This document shows, one piece after another, positions 13,707 to 26,252 of a DNA stretch of 64,000 nt. Positions within the stretch are counted from its first letter, which is position 1. Each line of letters starts with the position of its first letter. Position numbers and translations under genes: made by a program. The notes below the pieces were generated by a model that was given only the letters and a program-made list of their open reading frames with translations, was not told where the DNA came from and ran no database searches. The stretch lies in assembly GCA_003993805.1 (NCBI GenBank), contig RSEF01000001.1, positions 91,585,557 to 91,649,556 on the forward strand, in the 5' to 3' direction. Origin of the DNA: Himantopus leucocephalus (taxonomy: Eukaryota > Chordata > Aves > Charadriiformes > Recurvirostridae).

Positions 13707-13724
13707 TGTTTGTGGTTTTTTTTN
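13668..13724 (+). repeat. Homopolymer junction T18-G21 with one N
   Basis: Eighteen T (13668-13685) run straight into 21 G (13686-13706), then TGTTTGTGG and another T run that contains a single N at 13724. The N and the run lengths suggest that the read data were uncertain here. A G run of this length is a strong candidate for quadruplex formation on the plus strand, and the T/G to A/C junction for other non-B forms. Confidence 0.9.
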
Positions 13725-13907
13725 TCAACCCTGGATGCAATTCTGAGATCAAAAACCCAGTATTTGCACAGCTTCTTGATTTTCTGGGACAAACTCTAAA
13801 TATGTAAGCTTTGTCCACAGTTTCAGAGATTGGACTTTGCTGCTGCAGTCATGATCATAATAAAGGAACGAAAACAGACCCAAATGCACCATGCAAACTA
13901 AGATGGT

Positions 13908-13971
13908 TTACGGTTGGACTTGATAATCTTAAAATTCTTTTCCAACCTAAATGATTCTATGATTCTATGAC
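13908..13971 (+). mobile_element. CR1 3' tail fragment
   Basis: About 64 bases match only the extreme 3' end of CR1: GGACTTGATAATCTTAAAAT, then CCAACCTAAATGATTCTATG and a final ATTCTATGA repeat. Severe 5' truncation of this kind is common for CR1. Confidence 0.85.
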
Positions 13972-15494
13972 TGGTCAGGATTTTTTGAGGGGGGGTGGGG
14001 TAGGGTTTTTTTCCCCCCTTGGTTTTAAAATATCGAGTGCTCCCCACTCCAGTTCTGCTTTTTCATTACCTGTTGGAATTGGAGTGGTAATCCAAACCTG
14101 GCAGAATGTTAAATTTCCCCTGCCAGGCGCCAGACGATGCTCCAGCTTTTGACCTGTGCAATACTGGAAAAGGCCACACGAGGGATATTACAGAAAGGCC
14201 TTTGAGACGCTTCAACAGAAAGCTGCGTAGTACTGATGGCTGACACTGGGTCTGAAAGAGCCTAGGCAAAAGTCCACATAAAACTCTAGCTAACCCGTTA
14301 GACTATAATTTTGTTAAATGACGACTTAATTAGGGCCCCTGTAATAATTCCAGAACACTCACAAAAGGCTAGAAAATGACCCCACGTAATCATTAGAAGC
14401 CATAAAATACCTGTATGAGTCAAAAAACCCTACCCAAAGAAGGGAAAACTCTTCATCTACAATTAATTTCCAAATGACTTCACATGAATGTCTGAAATTA
14501 CTCATTTGACCTTGATGATCTCTGATAAAAGTCACTGATCTCTGCAGTTTCTCTTAGACTAAAAAAATAGGCGCTGCAGCTGATGGGAGGGTCTCTGCTA
14601 GAAGACGACAGGCTGTTGGAAAAGAAGGTGAGCAGAATGCTGTGCACACACTAGCACAGCAAGGAACAATGCTAGCTGCCACATATTTCTGGCACCAGCC
14701 AATCTTTTTTTTATGTTGTTGGAAGAACAGATACAGCCTTAGGCTAGTAAGGTATGTTTTAGGTGTGACTCCTAATCATAATACTCTTAAATTGACTTTA
14801 TCTTTATTTTAAAATTTTTTAAATTTTAAAATTTCATTTTAAATTGACAGGATAAATCAAGAGTTAAAACAAAATGGGGTTTTATTAGACTCAGTGCATT
14901 ACCTGGGAAAACACGCAGGATTCAGCTAGCCTGCTTTCTCCTGAAGCTTGAACCTATGGATCTTCCTCTGTGGCTTTATCAGCACCTGAATGTTTCTGGC
15001 CCTCCATCGAGGTGAATGAACTACTCGATTTCTTTCCCTGGCCTGAAAGTAATTCCGAGCTGGTTTACCTGTGTCAGTCAGTCAACCTGGTTTCTTGGGG
15101 ACTATTTTTCCCTCCTTTCTTTTCAGTATGTCACAGGTGCTGTGGCTCCATGTTATAAATTCTTGTGCAGTTTAAGAGGTTCCCTTTTCCAGTTTCATCC
15201 CTTTCCTCACATCCCCCTGCCACCACAGCTGAATGCCCTCTTCATTACAGGCACTCAATAGCAGGTGTAACTGCCTTGTTGTAAATAGTTCCCTGTCGAA
15301 CAAAGTGGGGGAAAGAATGGATGCTAATATGCTGTAGCTGGGAGGTAGGAAGGATTGGTTGGGGTTAGGTAAGGACAGAAAACTTGCTGCCAGAGTGATT
15401 GTGCCATAGAGTTCCACCTTCAGAAACACCAGCATATGAAACAAGAAGATGCCTCACGTTTTCCCTTTTAATCCCATTTTACGCCTGCTAAATC
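13972..15494. other. Non-coding
   Basis: No gene was recognised. At 14802-14846 there is an AT-rich stretch built from TTTTAAAATTT-like blocks that could fold back on itself. Confidence 0.5.
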
Positions 15495-15919
15495 CATAAT
15501 CATAGAATGGTTAGAGTTGGAAGTAGAGTAGTTCCAACCCCCCTGCCATGGGCAGGGACACCTACCACTAGACCAGGTTACTCAACACCCCATCCAATCT
15601 GGCTTTGAACACTTCCAGGGATGGGGCAACCACAACTTCCCTGGGCAACCTGTTCCAGTGTCTCACCACCCTCACAGTAAAGAATTTCTTCCTAATATCT
15701 AGTCTAAATCTACCCTCTTTCATTTTAAAACTGTTAGCTATTGCTACACTCCCTGATAAAGAGTCCCTCTCCACCTTTCCTGTAGGGCCCCTTTAGGTAC
15801 TGAAAGGCCCCAATAAGGTCTCCCTGGAGCATTCTCTTCTCCAGGCTGAACAACCCCAACTCTCTCAGCCTGTCTTCATAGCAGCCCTCTGGTCATCTTC
15901 GTGGCCCTCCTCTGAACTT
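15495..15919 (-). mobile_element. CR1 LINE, 5'-truncated
   Basis: The plus strand reads the reverse complement of the CR1 3' end (ATCATAGAATGGTTAGAGTT) through the 3' region to the part coding the end of the reverse transcriptase (minus strand: [40 protein letters not shown]). It ends near 15919 within the segment reading GTGGCCCTCCTCTGAACTTG. Confidence 0.95.
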
Positions 15920-16425
15920 GTAACAGGTGATCACCTTGGATGCCTTTTGCGTTGGTGCCTGCAATCAATCTAGCCCCCAAGCAATGGCCATGCCAGTTTT
16001 CTGCTTTGTCTTTGCTCTGGTTTCCCCCGTATCTCTGTGACCATTCTTTTAGCATGACATTTCCCTCCTGGTGCTGCCCAACCAAGCCTTGCAGCAGCCA
16101 GTCCCCAGGCAAATAGCATTCCTGCACTCTTAGCTACTCTTGTGCTCGCTGCAAGAACACTCCCCCAAGAGACAGGCTGCATTTCTAAAGAGATAACACG
16201 CCAGCATTCTTGATAATTTTCTCATTATCTTCCTGAAAAACTTTTTTCTTGACAGCAGAGGAAATAATGGATTTTTGCATATCCTTTTTTTCTGCAGTCT
16301 TAAACTAAATGCTGTAGGAGGTCAGGTGTTTTGCTGAACCATCACTGCTGTGGCATTTATTTGGCTGACAACTCTACATATTATTTTGAGTGGAATCCAG
16401 GCAGAAGTCACTACTGTTGCATGAA
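15920..16425. other. Non-coding between two CR1 copies
   Basis: About 500 bases separate a minus-strand and a plus-strand CR1 fragment. I recognised nothing coding here. Confidence 0.5.
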
Positions 16426-16617
16426 ATGGTGGTGAAACGCTGGAACGGATTGCCCAGAGAGGCGGTAGATGCCCTATCCCTGGAAACATTCAAGGTCAAA
16501 TTGGACAGGGCTCTGAGCAACCTCATCTAGTTGAAGATGTCCCTGCTTATTGCAGGGGCATTAGACTAGATGGCCTTTAAAGGTCCCTTTGAACCCAAAC
16601 CATTCTATGATTCTATA
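16426..16617 (+). mobile_element. CR1 LINE 3' fragment
   Basis: The plus strand carries the last coding part of CR1 (TGGTGGTGAAACGCTGGAAC, then TTGCCCAGAGAGGCGGTAGA) and its 3' end, finishing in AACCATTCTATGATTCTATA. The frame has decayed and the 5' end is cut at about 16426. Confidence 0.93.
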
Positions 16618-17643
16618 AATCTTTCCTGTACTTGTGCCTTTGGGTGGAACAAAGTCTTCATCTAACAATATCCCCCATCATTCCTTGCCCACAGCACCAA
16701 TTGCTTAGGCACCTGGTAGGAGGAGTATGTCATATACCCCAGTAAGTTATTTTAATGGACTAAGCAGATTTTTTGTTTCTGAATAAATCTCTAGATTGTT
16801 AATTATACTTGCCATCTTTAAATTGTGCTTCAGAATTACTAACTGTCTTTTGATAGTGGTCAGTATTTAGCATGTATCTCAGGCATGTTATTTGACCACT
16901 ATATAATGTGTAAGTAGGAGCTGGCTAACTGGAATTTAAGCTTTTTTTTTGTGGCTTTTGATGTAGTATCATTAAATATTACAGAATTAGCATCTTTGTC
17001 CACAGAGTCCAGCTCTGGACATATGCTTACGTTCAGACAGCTCTTTATTCTTCCCTCAACATTTTGCAGTGGAATATCTTCCCTCCTTTTTTCTCTCAGC
17101 GTCTGCCTCTAAGACCACAGAGGTCTTTGTCTTGTCATCTTCACAAGCTTTCTAGGAAAGCCATGAATTGAAACACATGGTCCGTTGCATATCCTCTGTC
17201 TGATGTGTTTTCACTTGAGTCACTCCTTCACCTGAGGTGCATGTGCTGCAATACTGTACTCCAAACTGAGACAGATGCTTTAATCCAATCCGCATGACGA
17301 ACTCTCAAATGGAAGCTAACAGTCATGTTTAAAAAACAGGCAAATTATTGCTAAAGGAAGAATGAAAGTCATTTCAGTTTCTGCTTTGGGCCGAAGTCTT
17401 ACCTTTATTTTGGCCCTTATTATGTTTGATTTTTAATTAAACTTGTAGATAGGTCATGTTATTGAAAAAACACTATCAAATTAAGTTTCCTATATTTGTA
17501 AGAAATTTACCCTAAACTGTGTTTTTCCCTGGGAAACTACCAGAACAGCAATCCCTCCCATCACTGTTTCTTTCTCTTTTCTGCTTCCCTGGGATCTCCT
17601 GTCCTGCCGCAGCTCTGGTTGCTCTCCCCCGCTGTCTCCTTAG
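16618..17643. other. Non-coding
   Basis: No gene was recognised in this AT-rich kilobase. Only the last 80 bases are pyrimidine-rich and form the acceptor-like sequence of the exon candidate that follows. Confidence 0.5.
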
Positions 17644-17818
17644 CCAAGCCTGTGCACGAGGAGGAACTTGCTCTTCCTGCTTGAGATGGTCTTCCTTGCT
17701 GGGGAGACCTGGATTCTGCTGTCTTGTTCTGCTGCCTGCTCTGCAGCTGGGAAAGAAGGCTGCAGGGGACAGCTGTCCAGGCACGGGACTTTCCACAGGC
17801 TGGCAAAACTACAAGCAG
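17644..17818 (+). other. Exon-like segment, gene unknown
   Basis: This 175-base segment is preceded by a long pyrimidine tract ending CTGTCTCCTTAG and followed by a near-perfect donor, AAGCAG|GTAAGG. It is richer in G and C than its surroundings. One plus-strand frame is open across it, but the peptide (Cys- and Leu-rich) resembles nothing I know and no partner exon was found nearby. It may be an exon of a long non-coding RNA, a 5' UTR exon, or a chance pairing of splice-like sites. Confidence 0.25.
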
Positions 17819-18109
17819 GTAAGGAACCCTAGCTGCTGCTGCAGCAGACTTGTTTAGGCTCCTTGCATTCAGCTTCCCTTGATTCACCAAGAAAAGTGCA
17901 GCCAAACCAGGCACAAGGCTATTTTCATTCAGTGGCACAGACTTGTGAAGTTCCCTAGGCCTTGTTTCTTGCATAAGGAGTAAGACAGGTGGCTGTAGAG
18001 AAGTTTAAATAATTTCTGCTGGGCATTTAAAGCAATCATTCATGATTGCAGTTTCCCCTTTGGTACCAGTGATGAATAAACTTGTCTAAGCCTCTCCTCC
18101 CCTTCCCTC

Positions 18110-18260
18110 AAACATTTTCCCCCTGTCATACGGACACAGCTGTTTGTGTGTCTGTACAGTGGACTGGATCAGGAACTGATCTGGCTAAAAATAACTGAGG
18201 GTAGAGTGGGGAACTATTACTCTTCAGCCACTGAAACTTTCCAATCTGCGTCATGATGCA
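18110..18260 (+). repeat. Diverged direct repeat, copy 1
   Basis: About 150 bases share an ordered set of blocks with 18690-18850: ATTTTCCC, GCTGTTTGTG, CTGGATCAGG, TAAAAATAAC, CTCAGCCA-like and AATCTGC. The spacing between blocks is similar in the two copies, which argues against chance. I do not recognise the family. It may be an old local duplication or two copies of an unlisted repeat. Confidence 0.45.
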
Positions 18261-18689
18261 GTTGCGCACACAGCTGCACTGGCACAGTGAGAAGAGCATG
18301 GGTGTAAATGACCATGAGGACACACAAAGGAGGGAATGAGGAACACTCATGCTGCTTTTGAAAGAAAAGCAGGTGGAACCATAGCTTCAGTGGGACGAGC
18401 AGTGTAGTACAAACCTAGCAGCTCCAGTCCTCAAAGGTCTCTTAGCAAGAGGTGAGCACTGATTCCAGCTGTGTAATGTACATTTGGAAAAGATTCATAG
18501 GCTGGTCCTCCTTTGGAAATATTCCTTGTGTGTGAAAATAGGTACATTTCTGTTTAATACCCTTGTTCTGCTTTCTCTTAATTCATTGCTGCCCCCACAG
18601 GGCTGCCGTTTCATGAAGTGGACTGCATGGTGGGAATACTAACTTAAGGAACTGCTGAGCCCTTTGGATGTTTGTTACCTCCCGCCCCA

Positions 18690-18850
18690 GACTGCAATTT
18701 TCCCTCACTTGTGCCAACCCTGCTGTTTGTGGAGCTGTGCTGAGCGCTGGATCAGGGAAGCAATCCAAGTTAAAAATAACCTAGTGTGTGGCTGGGGATG
18801 GCAAGAGGCTCAGCCATCCGATGTAATCTGCTGTCACAAGTCAGCGAGAG
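18690..18850 (+). repeat. Diverged direct repeat, copy 2
   Basis: This is the partner of the segment at 18110-18260, about 585 bases downstream in the same orientation. It keeps GCTGTTTGTG, GCTGGATCAGGGAAGCAATC, TAAAAATAAC, GCTCAGCCAT and AATCTGCTGTCA in the same order. Divergence between copies is high, so the duplication is old. Confidence 0.45.
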
Positions 18851-18900
18851 TTGTTTGCAATAGCAGGAAGTCATGAAAGCCCAGCCTTGGAGATACCTAT

Positions 18901-21900
18901 TTGCTACAAGAACTATGAACTTCTCAGCCAGTTGAAGAAGCCTTGTGAATGAGGAGGCAAGAATCCTTTGCCTGTGTTCATAAGGGACAAGAGAGCAAAC
19001 CTTGCTGCACAGATACCAGCACAAAACTTGTCTTCACACAAGCTTTACTTTAGCAGTCCTTCACATGACGGTTTTGCAGCAAAAGCTAATGGCAGCGTAC
19101 GCTACTCAGCTGATGTATATTGTTTATTCTGTGGATTAGGGAGAAAGTTACCATGATTTTTAAGTGCTGGAAGGGTACTGCAGATACGGAGGCTGTGCTA
19201 GCACCAAGCAAGAGAATAGAAGAGTACTGTTCACAGACATGAACCTAATAGCTTCATGGTACAGAGTGAAGCACCAATTTGTAGATGTATTCCAGATCAA
19301 CACTAGAAAAACAATACCACCGCTGTGATGCACCAGCACTAACCTACGTGATCACAGCAGCAGTGACATGATTTTCACCTACTCATAGGCTTGGAGGGGA
19401 GCATCTGTAGTTACTCATTTTTTCTTGCATTCCAAGACATATCTGGGTTTATTCTGGATTGTCTCTTCAGTTCATGATTCATGCCTCCTGGGATGACTAT
19501 TTTTAAATACCAGTCATTTCCTTTTTCTCCCCCTCCTACTTGTGACTTGGCACTTCACTGCTTCCCTACCCAGGAATGCCCCTCCTGGGAGCTGACTGGC
19601 TTGAGCACTGATGACAATGAAGGTGAAGCATCGAGAGCTTCAGAGCCTGAGGAATCTCAGGATCTTCTCAGGTTACATTTCTTCAGAAAGGAATTCACCC
19701 TTTCTTCAAGGCATCAGTGGCTCTGTACACTCTGAGATGGAAGCTGCAGTTGAAAGCCACAGCTACATTAACATTAGCAGCTACATCACATACTAACCAA
19801 ATGAAAGCAAGTGCCTGAGGCTTAGGGCAGGATGTGGCTGCCCTAGGGCAAACTCTGAATGCTTTCACACCAGCCTCTGTGCACAGAATAGGCCTGAGAC
19901 ATAACATCACTGTCAACCATGCCAGTCCTTGAAATATAAGTCCTTATATTTCAAGGGTCCAGAAGAAGTACCATCATATTTTGCCAACTTCTTTCACCTT
20001 TCTAAGAATGTGAGGACTTGTGTTCAGTGATTTTAATTCTTCTTTTAATTTTTCTCTCTCTAGACACAAGGAAAAATGTTTTGTTCCACCCCTCTGTCTC
20101 CTGCATTCCCATTGCTGCGTCCTTTCTTGTAATTATTGTTAAAAGGTATCTTTTTTTTTTTTTTTAAGAAAGCAGCTTGTGGTTCCTGTTTGACCCTAGG
20201 TTCACAAAAAGGTTTGATCATGTGTCCAATGAACTGGGAAGATGTTTGCAATCTCTCTAACACATACTATATGTAAACTCTGTTTTTCCTGTTTTGCTTG
20301 GTATTTCTGCCTGCCTGAAGGCATAGAGAGAATTCAAAGGTCAGTTGTTAAAGAAATCAGGCAAGAAAAAAAAGCAGTTGCCCAGCAAAGAGGCATCTCC
20401 TTAAGCACAACAGCCAGGTGCAGAGCTGGTGGGAAGCAACTTCTTAGCCCCTATCCTTAGCCCCTAGATCTTCTGCTACAGGTGGGAAAAGGCAGATCAA
20501 ATGACATAGGTCTGTTGAAAGCTCTGCCTTATGTAAAGGCAGATGCACCTTACATGTGCTTTGGGGTCATCTGGGGTAAGCAAGCAGAGACCGCCCTTTT
20601 GTGAGGGTAAACACTGACAAAATAGGGACTGACACAGAGAAGCCTCCTTTGTGGTTCTGTGCTTAAAGATGGGAAAGCACACCCAACCGAACCATAGCTA
20701 GGTAGAGTTCAGCAGTATTTTGGTGAAGATCAGCTTGAGGCAGAGATGTACCAGGAAATGGCTCAAAGAAACATATGACCAGCAGCAGAATTGCAAGAGC
20801 TCTGGAAAGCAAAAAAAAGAAGTGCAGATATGAGGGAGCAATTACTTGGGGGGGTCTAGACAATGGTGACCCTTCTCCCATACAGTTGTTACCACCTCCA
20901 AATCACATTGTCTTCCCAGCAACCTCAGGAAATTCAGTTCCCCAGTCTTTCTTCCTAGCTGTTCACCCCATTTCCACCTCTTCTGCTTACCCTTTCCCTT
21001 CCTGGTTCAACCATTCACCTTTGACATGGCAAAATGCGTTGTGATGCCTTTGCTTTGGCTGTGTTGCCCTTCTTAATAATGCCGTGCCATTACCCTTACC
21101 CTTACCCATGCCCTGGGCAGGGAGACAGGCTTGTTCAGGCCAGTTTTGCTTGCACTATTACCAGAGAAACCTTTCCAAGTAAGCTTTGTTAGGGGTCAGA
21201 CCAGCTGCATTTCCAAGCAGAAAAACCTTCCTTGGTTTGGCCTCCCAAGGCCTCTTGCGAGTTCTGTGAGTAGCTTTGCTTTTTCGGATGAAGGTTACTA
21301 CTTTGGTCAATTCCTTGAGGCTGTGCAGCCAAGGTTTGCTGTGGTGTGGTTGAGTTATTTTGAACTGCCTGTCCGTATGGGTGTTCAGACAAGTCTCTTC
21401 TAAGCAACACCAATGTTTGCACCCAATGGAGCTGTGCTTTGCACAGAGAGTGCCAAAGGGAAGGAAACAAAGGATTTTGCACATCTTTGCACTCTCTGCA
21501 TCTGTGAGGATGTTTGGACCTGGTATGGCTTGCTTTAATCAATGGGTGCTTTCAATTACCCTTGAAGGGTTACTGTGCTCTGACCATGATGTCCCACACA
21601 TCCCAATGTGTCCCCCAGGCACAGAGTCAGCTATGTGCAGCTACAGATACCTCCATAGAAAGCCTCAGGTAGAAAGAGGAAAATTCTGCTTCCCCTAAGA
21701 AGTCTGGCTCCCATGCTCTCTGGTTCCCAGGCTCTCACATCTGTTCACATGAATGAGTGTCCCAAACGGGCCAGGCCTGTGAGAAGAAAACCAACCAGTA
21801 GTCGAAGTCCATCAAGACTGCAAAAGCAGTGTTATCAGGTGGATTCATGCATTTTCTACTAAGAAAGCCAGCAAGCCCTTGAATGAGAAAAGGAGGGGAG

Positions 21901-24900
21901 AGTTGACAGGTGGGTCAGCTGACTTAACGAGATGTATCAGGTTTGGCATGGAAAGGCCCTTCAGAGCTTGGTATACAAGAGCAAAAGCAGCAAAGCAGAC
22001 TACCCCAGCAATGCCTCTTTTGGCCTCTGTTTGCTCCATCTCCTTGAAATATCCTGTATTTTCCTTTTTTCAGAGATGGGGACTCCTGTTGTCTCTCTGG
22101 CTATTCAGACCAGTGCTGTTGGGGCAAAGGGGAAACAGGGCCACAAAGAACACAGTTTGCTGTGCATACAATGGCAGTTTTGTTTGTTTGATGTATCTCA
22201 AAAATTGTTTGAGACATTCCACGTAAAATAATTTTTAAAATTTATTAAACACACAAAACACACCTGTTAGCCAAGATCAAAAGAAACCTGTTTTCCCAGT
22301 CATAACCAAAGAAGCAAAGAGGAATGTAAAAAACATTGTATTTCAGTCATCACTATTACGTACACTCTGTCAACAGGGTACTGGAAAACTGGATCCCATA
22401 CAACCCAGGTGACAGAACTGGGAAGATAATCTCCTCAGAGCAACTGCAGCTCTGTTAGAACCAGGTTCATCTACCAGCAGGATGGTGTGTCACTGCAGAA
22501 TAATGTTCTGCCACTTTCTCTCATAAAGGAATGGTGAGCACTTTGTGCCATCCTCTGGCTTTTCAGATTCACGCAGAAATTTTAGATGAAAATGAAGACC
22601 ACTTCTAAGAATACCCCTCACCTTCAGGTTCTTATTTGCATTGCACAGCAGCTGTGCAGTCATCCCTCTGTGAAGGATGACACATGTATTTCCAAATCTG
22701 ATCCTGCCAGGGCCCAAGAAACTATGATGCTCAGGAGGTCACTCTGGGGAGAAAGAAAGAAAAAAAGATGGGATAACAAAGAACACTAGGGTGAAAAAAT
22801 TTATTTCAGAGATGTCATTCATCCATTTGCCTATCTTAGGTATTTCTAAAGTGCCATAGTATCACTGTAGTATCTAAGCACCATCAGCACAACAGGAATT
22901 TACAGTGTTCTACAGAGCTCCCTCAGCTGTCAGGAGGATCTGGGCACTAGCTGGCAACCACGGGCCTGGGATGGAGTGTGCTAGGGATAATAGTAGCTAA
23001 TTACTTTTTGCTTTTTCCAGTAATCTCCCACCATGATCCTGAGGGAGGAGACAGTTGGTAGAGAAGCCAGTGAGCTAGCTGCTGTGAAAGTAAACTTTCT
23101 GGTTCTTGACTTTTTGCACATGCCCATACCTCTGCCTTCTGAATTTGGCTCATGAGTTTGTGCTGCCCACAAAGCAATTAAATCACTGGAATAAGAGGAA
23201 CATACCCTGTAATTTCTGCAACAGCAAAGGAAGGGTGGTGCCCAGATTCTCCTCTCCAGCTAGATGATCACAAACAGTAAAGGGCAGACAGGCTAGGGGA
23301 AGTGAATTATTTCAGCCAAGTGACGCTGAACAGTGAAAACTTAACAGTGGCTCTGGAAAGGAACTCCAGAAATGTGCTAACACTGGTGAGCAATCTGATC
23401 CTAGCCGCTAAGACTACTGCACTGGCAATGTGCTGTGAACCCTAAGGCCACTTTAATTTGACATACAGTTTTAAACAAGTTCATAAAGATCTTAGAAATA
23501 AATGCACATCAATCCTTTTCATTTACAGAGTACTGTTAAGTATACACAGCACTTCACAAAGTATGTAGAAAGGAAAATAAATGTTCTGAGGACTGCTGCG
23601 AAGCCATGTTCAGGGGCAGCTGGCTTCTCAAACCAGAATCTCGATGTGAGGGTTTCCCTTTGAGTTGAGCTCAGCTATGTGCAGACCTGGGTTTGATTTC
23701 ATTGATCTGCTACAGTGACTCAGTTCAGATTGCCAGAAGAAAAGTTGCATTCACAAGACGTCTTTCCCTGGCAAACAGGGCTTCCCAGACAAACAGACAG
23801 TTTAAGTGCTGTAGATTTCCTTTAGGAAACTTAAACCGGAATGAGAGAGATCCACACAAATTGATCAGTTCTACAGTTGGACTGCAGAATAACCTTTGAA
23901 TTCAGTTAAAAATGAGCCTACCAACTGAGAGCTGTAATATCCCTTCTGAAAGTCTGCTAGCAAATGAAAATCTTCTGGAACCAATTAGATGACCATTAGT
24001 TACATTTCCAAACCACTTTCCAGAAGTGGAACAGAAATCAGGAAGTCATTGGTTTGAAGCTGTTCATAAAGAAAGAAAGAAAAAAAAAACAAACACAAAG
24101 CTAAAGGTAGAAATGTGCATTTGCAAACAAAGGCTTTGGTTCCTGTGTAAACAAAGCCCACTCCATTTCCAAAAGCTCCTTCTACTTCCCTGAGCAGCTG
24201 CACATAAAGGTGCCTTGTTCCTCTCAGGAGCTGCAAACACTTTCATTCTCCCCCTACAGCTCCTTTTTATTAAAGTATATGAAAATAACATTTTATCAGC
24301 AGTTGTGTGTCAAGAAGTGGCTTGGGGCTTGCAGAAGGGATCCCTGCAATACCTTGGAGAGTAGCAAGTTCTGTAGAGGAAGCCATTCACAAGTATCCCT
24401 GGCCAGCAGCTGCTCAAATCCATGGATCGTCTTAGCATCTTTATTTCCTTCATCTCTTCCCCATCACAGCTCCAGTCTTTTCACTGACTTCAGTCTGCAT
24501 TTCTTTTTCCAGAGACCTACTGAAGCCATGGAGCCAGTTGCAGGATTAGTAAGGTACATTGCAAAACCAGAAATCTTTTTGAAGCTCCAGCAGTGCTGGA
24601 TATGCACACCAGTCAGTATCATCACTAAAATGATCAGCAGCAAACCAGTCAAAAATACAAGCAATGTAAAGTGTTGCACTGCAATTCCTTGTAGTTAAAC
24701 CATGAGGGGGGTATATCCTACAACTGCCACTGATATGTACCTGTGTAAAACAAAGAGGAGAGCACTATGCTGAGTGACATTTAGAAATCATTCCTCACAA
24801 CCATTGGGGCCACACATTTTTATATAGATATATAAATAAAACAACTCAATTTCAGATCTTACGCACACACACACAAAGTAATCAATGTAAAACAATGTCC

Positions 24901-26252
24901 TGATGTTAAAACTCAGATGTTTTGGTACAAAATCTATTTCTCCCAGCTTCTTATTGAGAAATGCTAGTATATACAGGATGTTTAGCATTTTGAGAAGTAC
25001 TGATATGGTGTGGTGTCACACAGCTGGCCATTTTGTCCACTTCCATGGTGTGTGCACACACGATCGCTCACATGTGAGTGTGAAGATACATGTAGTATAA
25101 AAGCTAGTTCATACATATGTGATTACATACATACAGATGTTATTTATGCACACACACACTGGTCAAAATGGGACTTGAGAAATACTGATGTAGAATCAGG
25201 TCAGTCTTAGTACACCATTGTTCTGTCCTATTTCGCAACACAGCTTATACCAGCCCACTTGAACCGTATCTGTAAATCGCAATTCTGCGGAACAAGGAGG
25301 CTACCCATACAAACTCACAGGCGATCTCCATACACCTGTCAAGTTGAGTACCACAGTCTTAGCAGCAGCAGTAGTATAATTCTGGTTAATTTCTTTAGGC
25401 CTCCAGGTATGATAGTCTTCTACATCAGATACTCACCAGTTCTGAGATTCCTGAACAGGCCATGTCCCTGTCCTGCAGCTCCCTCGTTCCTACGACCCAA
25501 GCAGCATTTGCAAAAAGCCTTTGCAGGCAAGCCTTCCTTCTCTGGTTCAGGGTATGCCTACCTGTTCCTTTTCCAAGCAGACTCAAGTGGTCTTTGCCTG
25601 TGCTTCAAGTTGGCCCACACACTGTATATGCATAACACAGAGTCTCTAGCTTCTCAGCAGGACTTCACTTAGCTTTGACCTTCCTGACTGCTGTATGAGA
25701 CTGGCTTAGACAACAAGCATGGTGAGCTTCCATAGACCTCTGCAATAGGCCACAACATTTCAGCTGTTAGCAGAACAAAGCCCCTTAAAGACCCCATCTC
25801 CCATCTTATTTCCCTTGACAAGACTACACATGTGTATGTTGCATGACCAATCAGCTTCTCATAATGTGACCTGATGTTGTGCATTCTCCCCTTGGGCCCC
25901 CAGGCAGACACCTCTCATGGGGAGGTGGGAGAAAACATCTGCACCTTGGCCACATGGCAGATGGCATCCGATTCTAGTACTGGGCAAAGAGGATGACAGG
26001 GCCTTGGGATGCAGAACTACCCACCGCAACCACTGCTCACTTTCTGTCCATGCCCAAAGTGCATTGGGAGGAGGAGGTGACTGAAAAGGGCAACATGGGC
26101 TAAAAGCATTACTCTCCCCAGATGCCTGTAATCCAGTGGCCCTGGTGTAGTCACACCCTTGTCCACCCACCTGTCCCTTAGGCACATTTTGGACAGGCCG
26201 GGACCAGGAGCTGCATCCTAGGTCACCCCCAGACCACACCTAGTGACGCTGC
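18901..26252. other. Non-coding up to the zinc-finger gene
   Basis: Apart from the inverted repeat at 19927-19956, I see no supported gene. Short CA and GA repeats occur (about 24069-24090, 24861-24876, 25142-25160). The part nearest 26252 is downstream of the minus-strand zinc-finger gene and should include its 3' UTR. A minus-strand AATAAA (plus TTTATT at 24266-24271) is one possible end, but other sites cannot be excluded. Confidence 0.45.
19927..19956. repeat. Perfect 14-bp inverted repeat, 2-base loop
   Basis: CCTTGAAATATAAG (19927-19940) is followed after two bases by its exact reverse complement CTTATATTTCAAGG (19943-19956). A perfect 30-base near-palindrome could extrude as a hairpin. 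No gene overlaps it. Confidence 0.9.

Noticed and set aside
21089..21108. TTACCC-like tandem repeats resembling an interstitial telomere
   Set aside because: The unit is CCCTTA, not the vertebrate CCCTAA, and there are only about three copies.
22490..22717. Minus-strand frame of 75 codons with a GTGAGG donor-like site
   Set aside because: The peptide matches no family I know, and no convincing chain of exons could be built with it.
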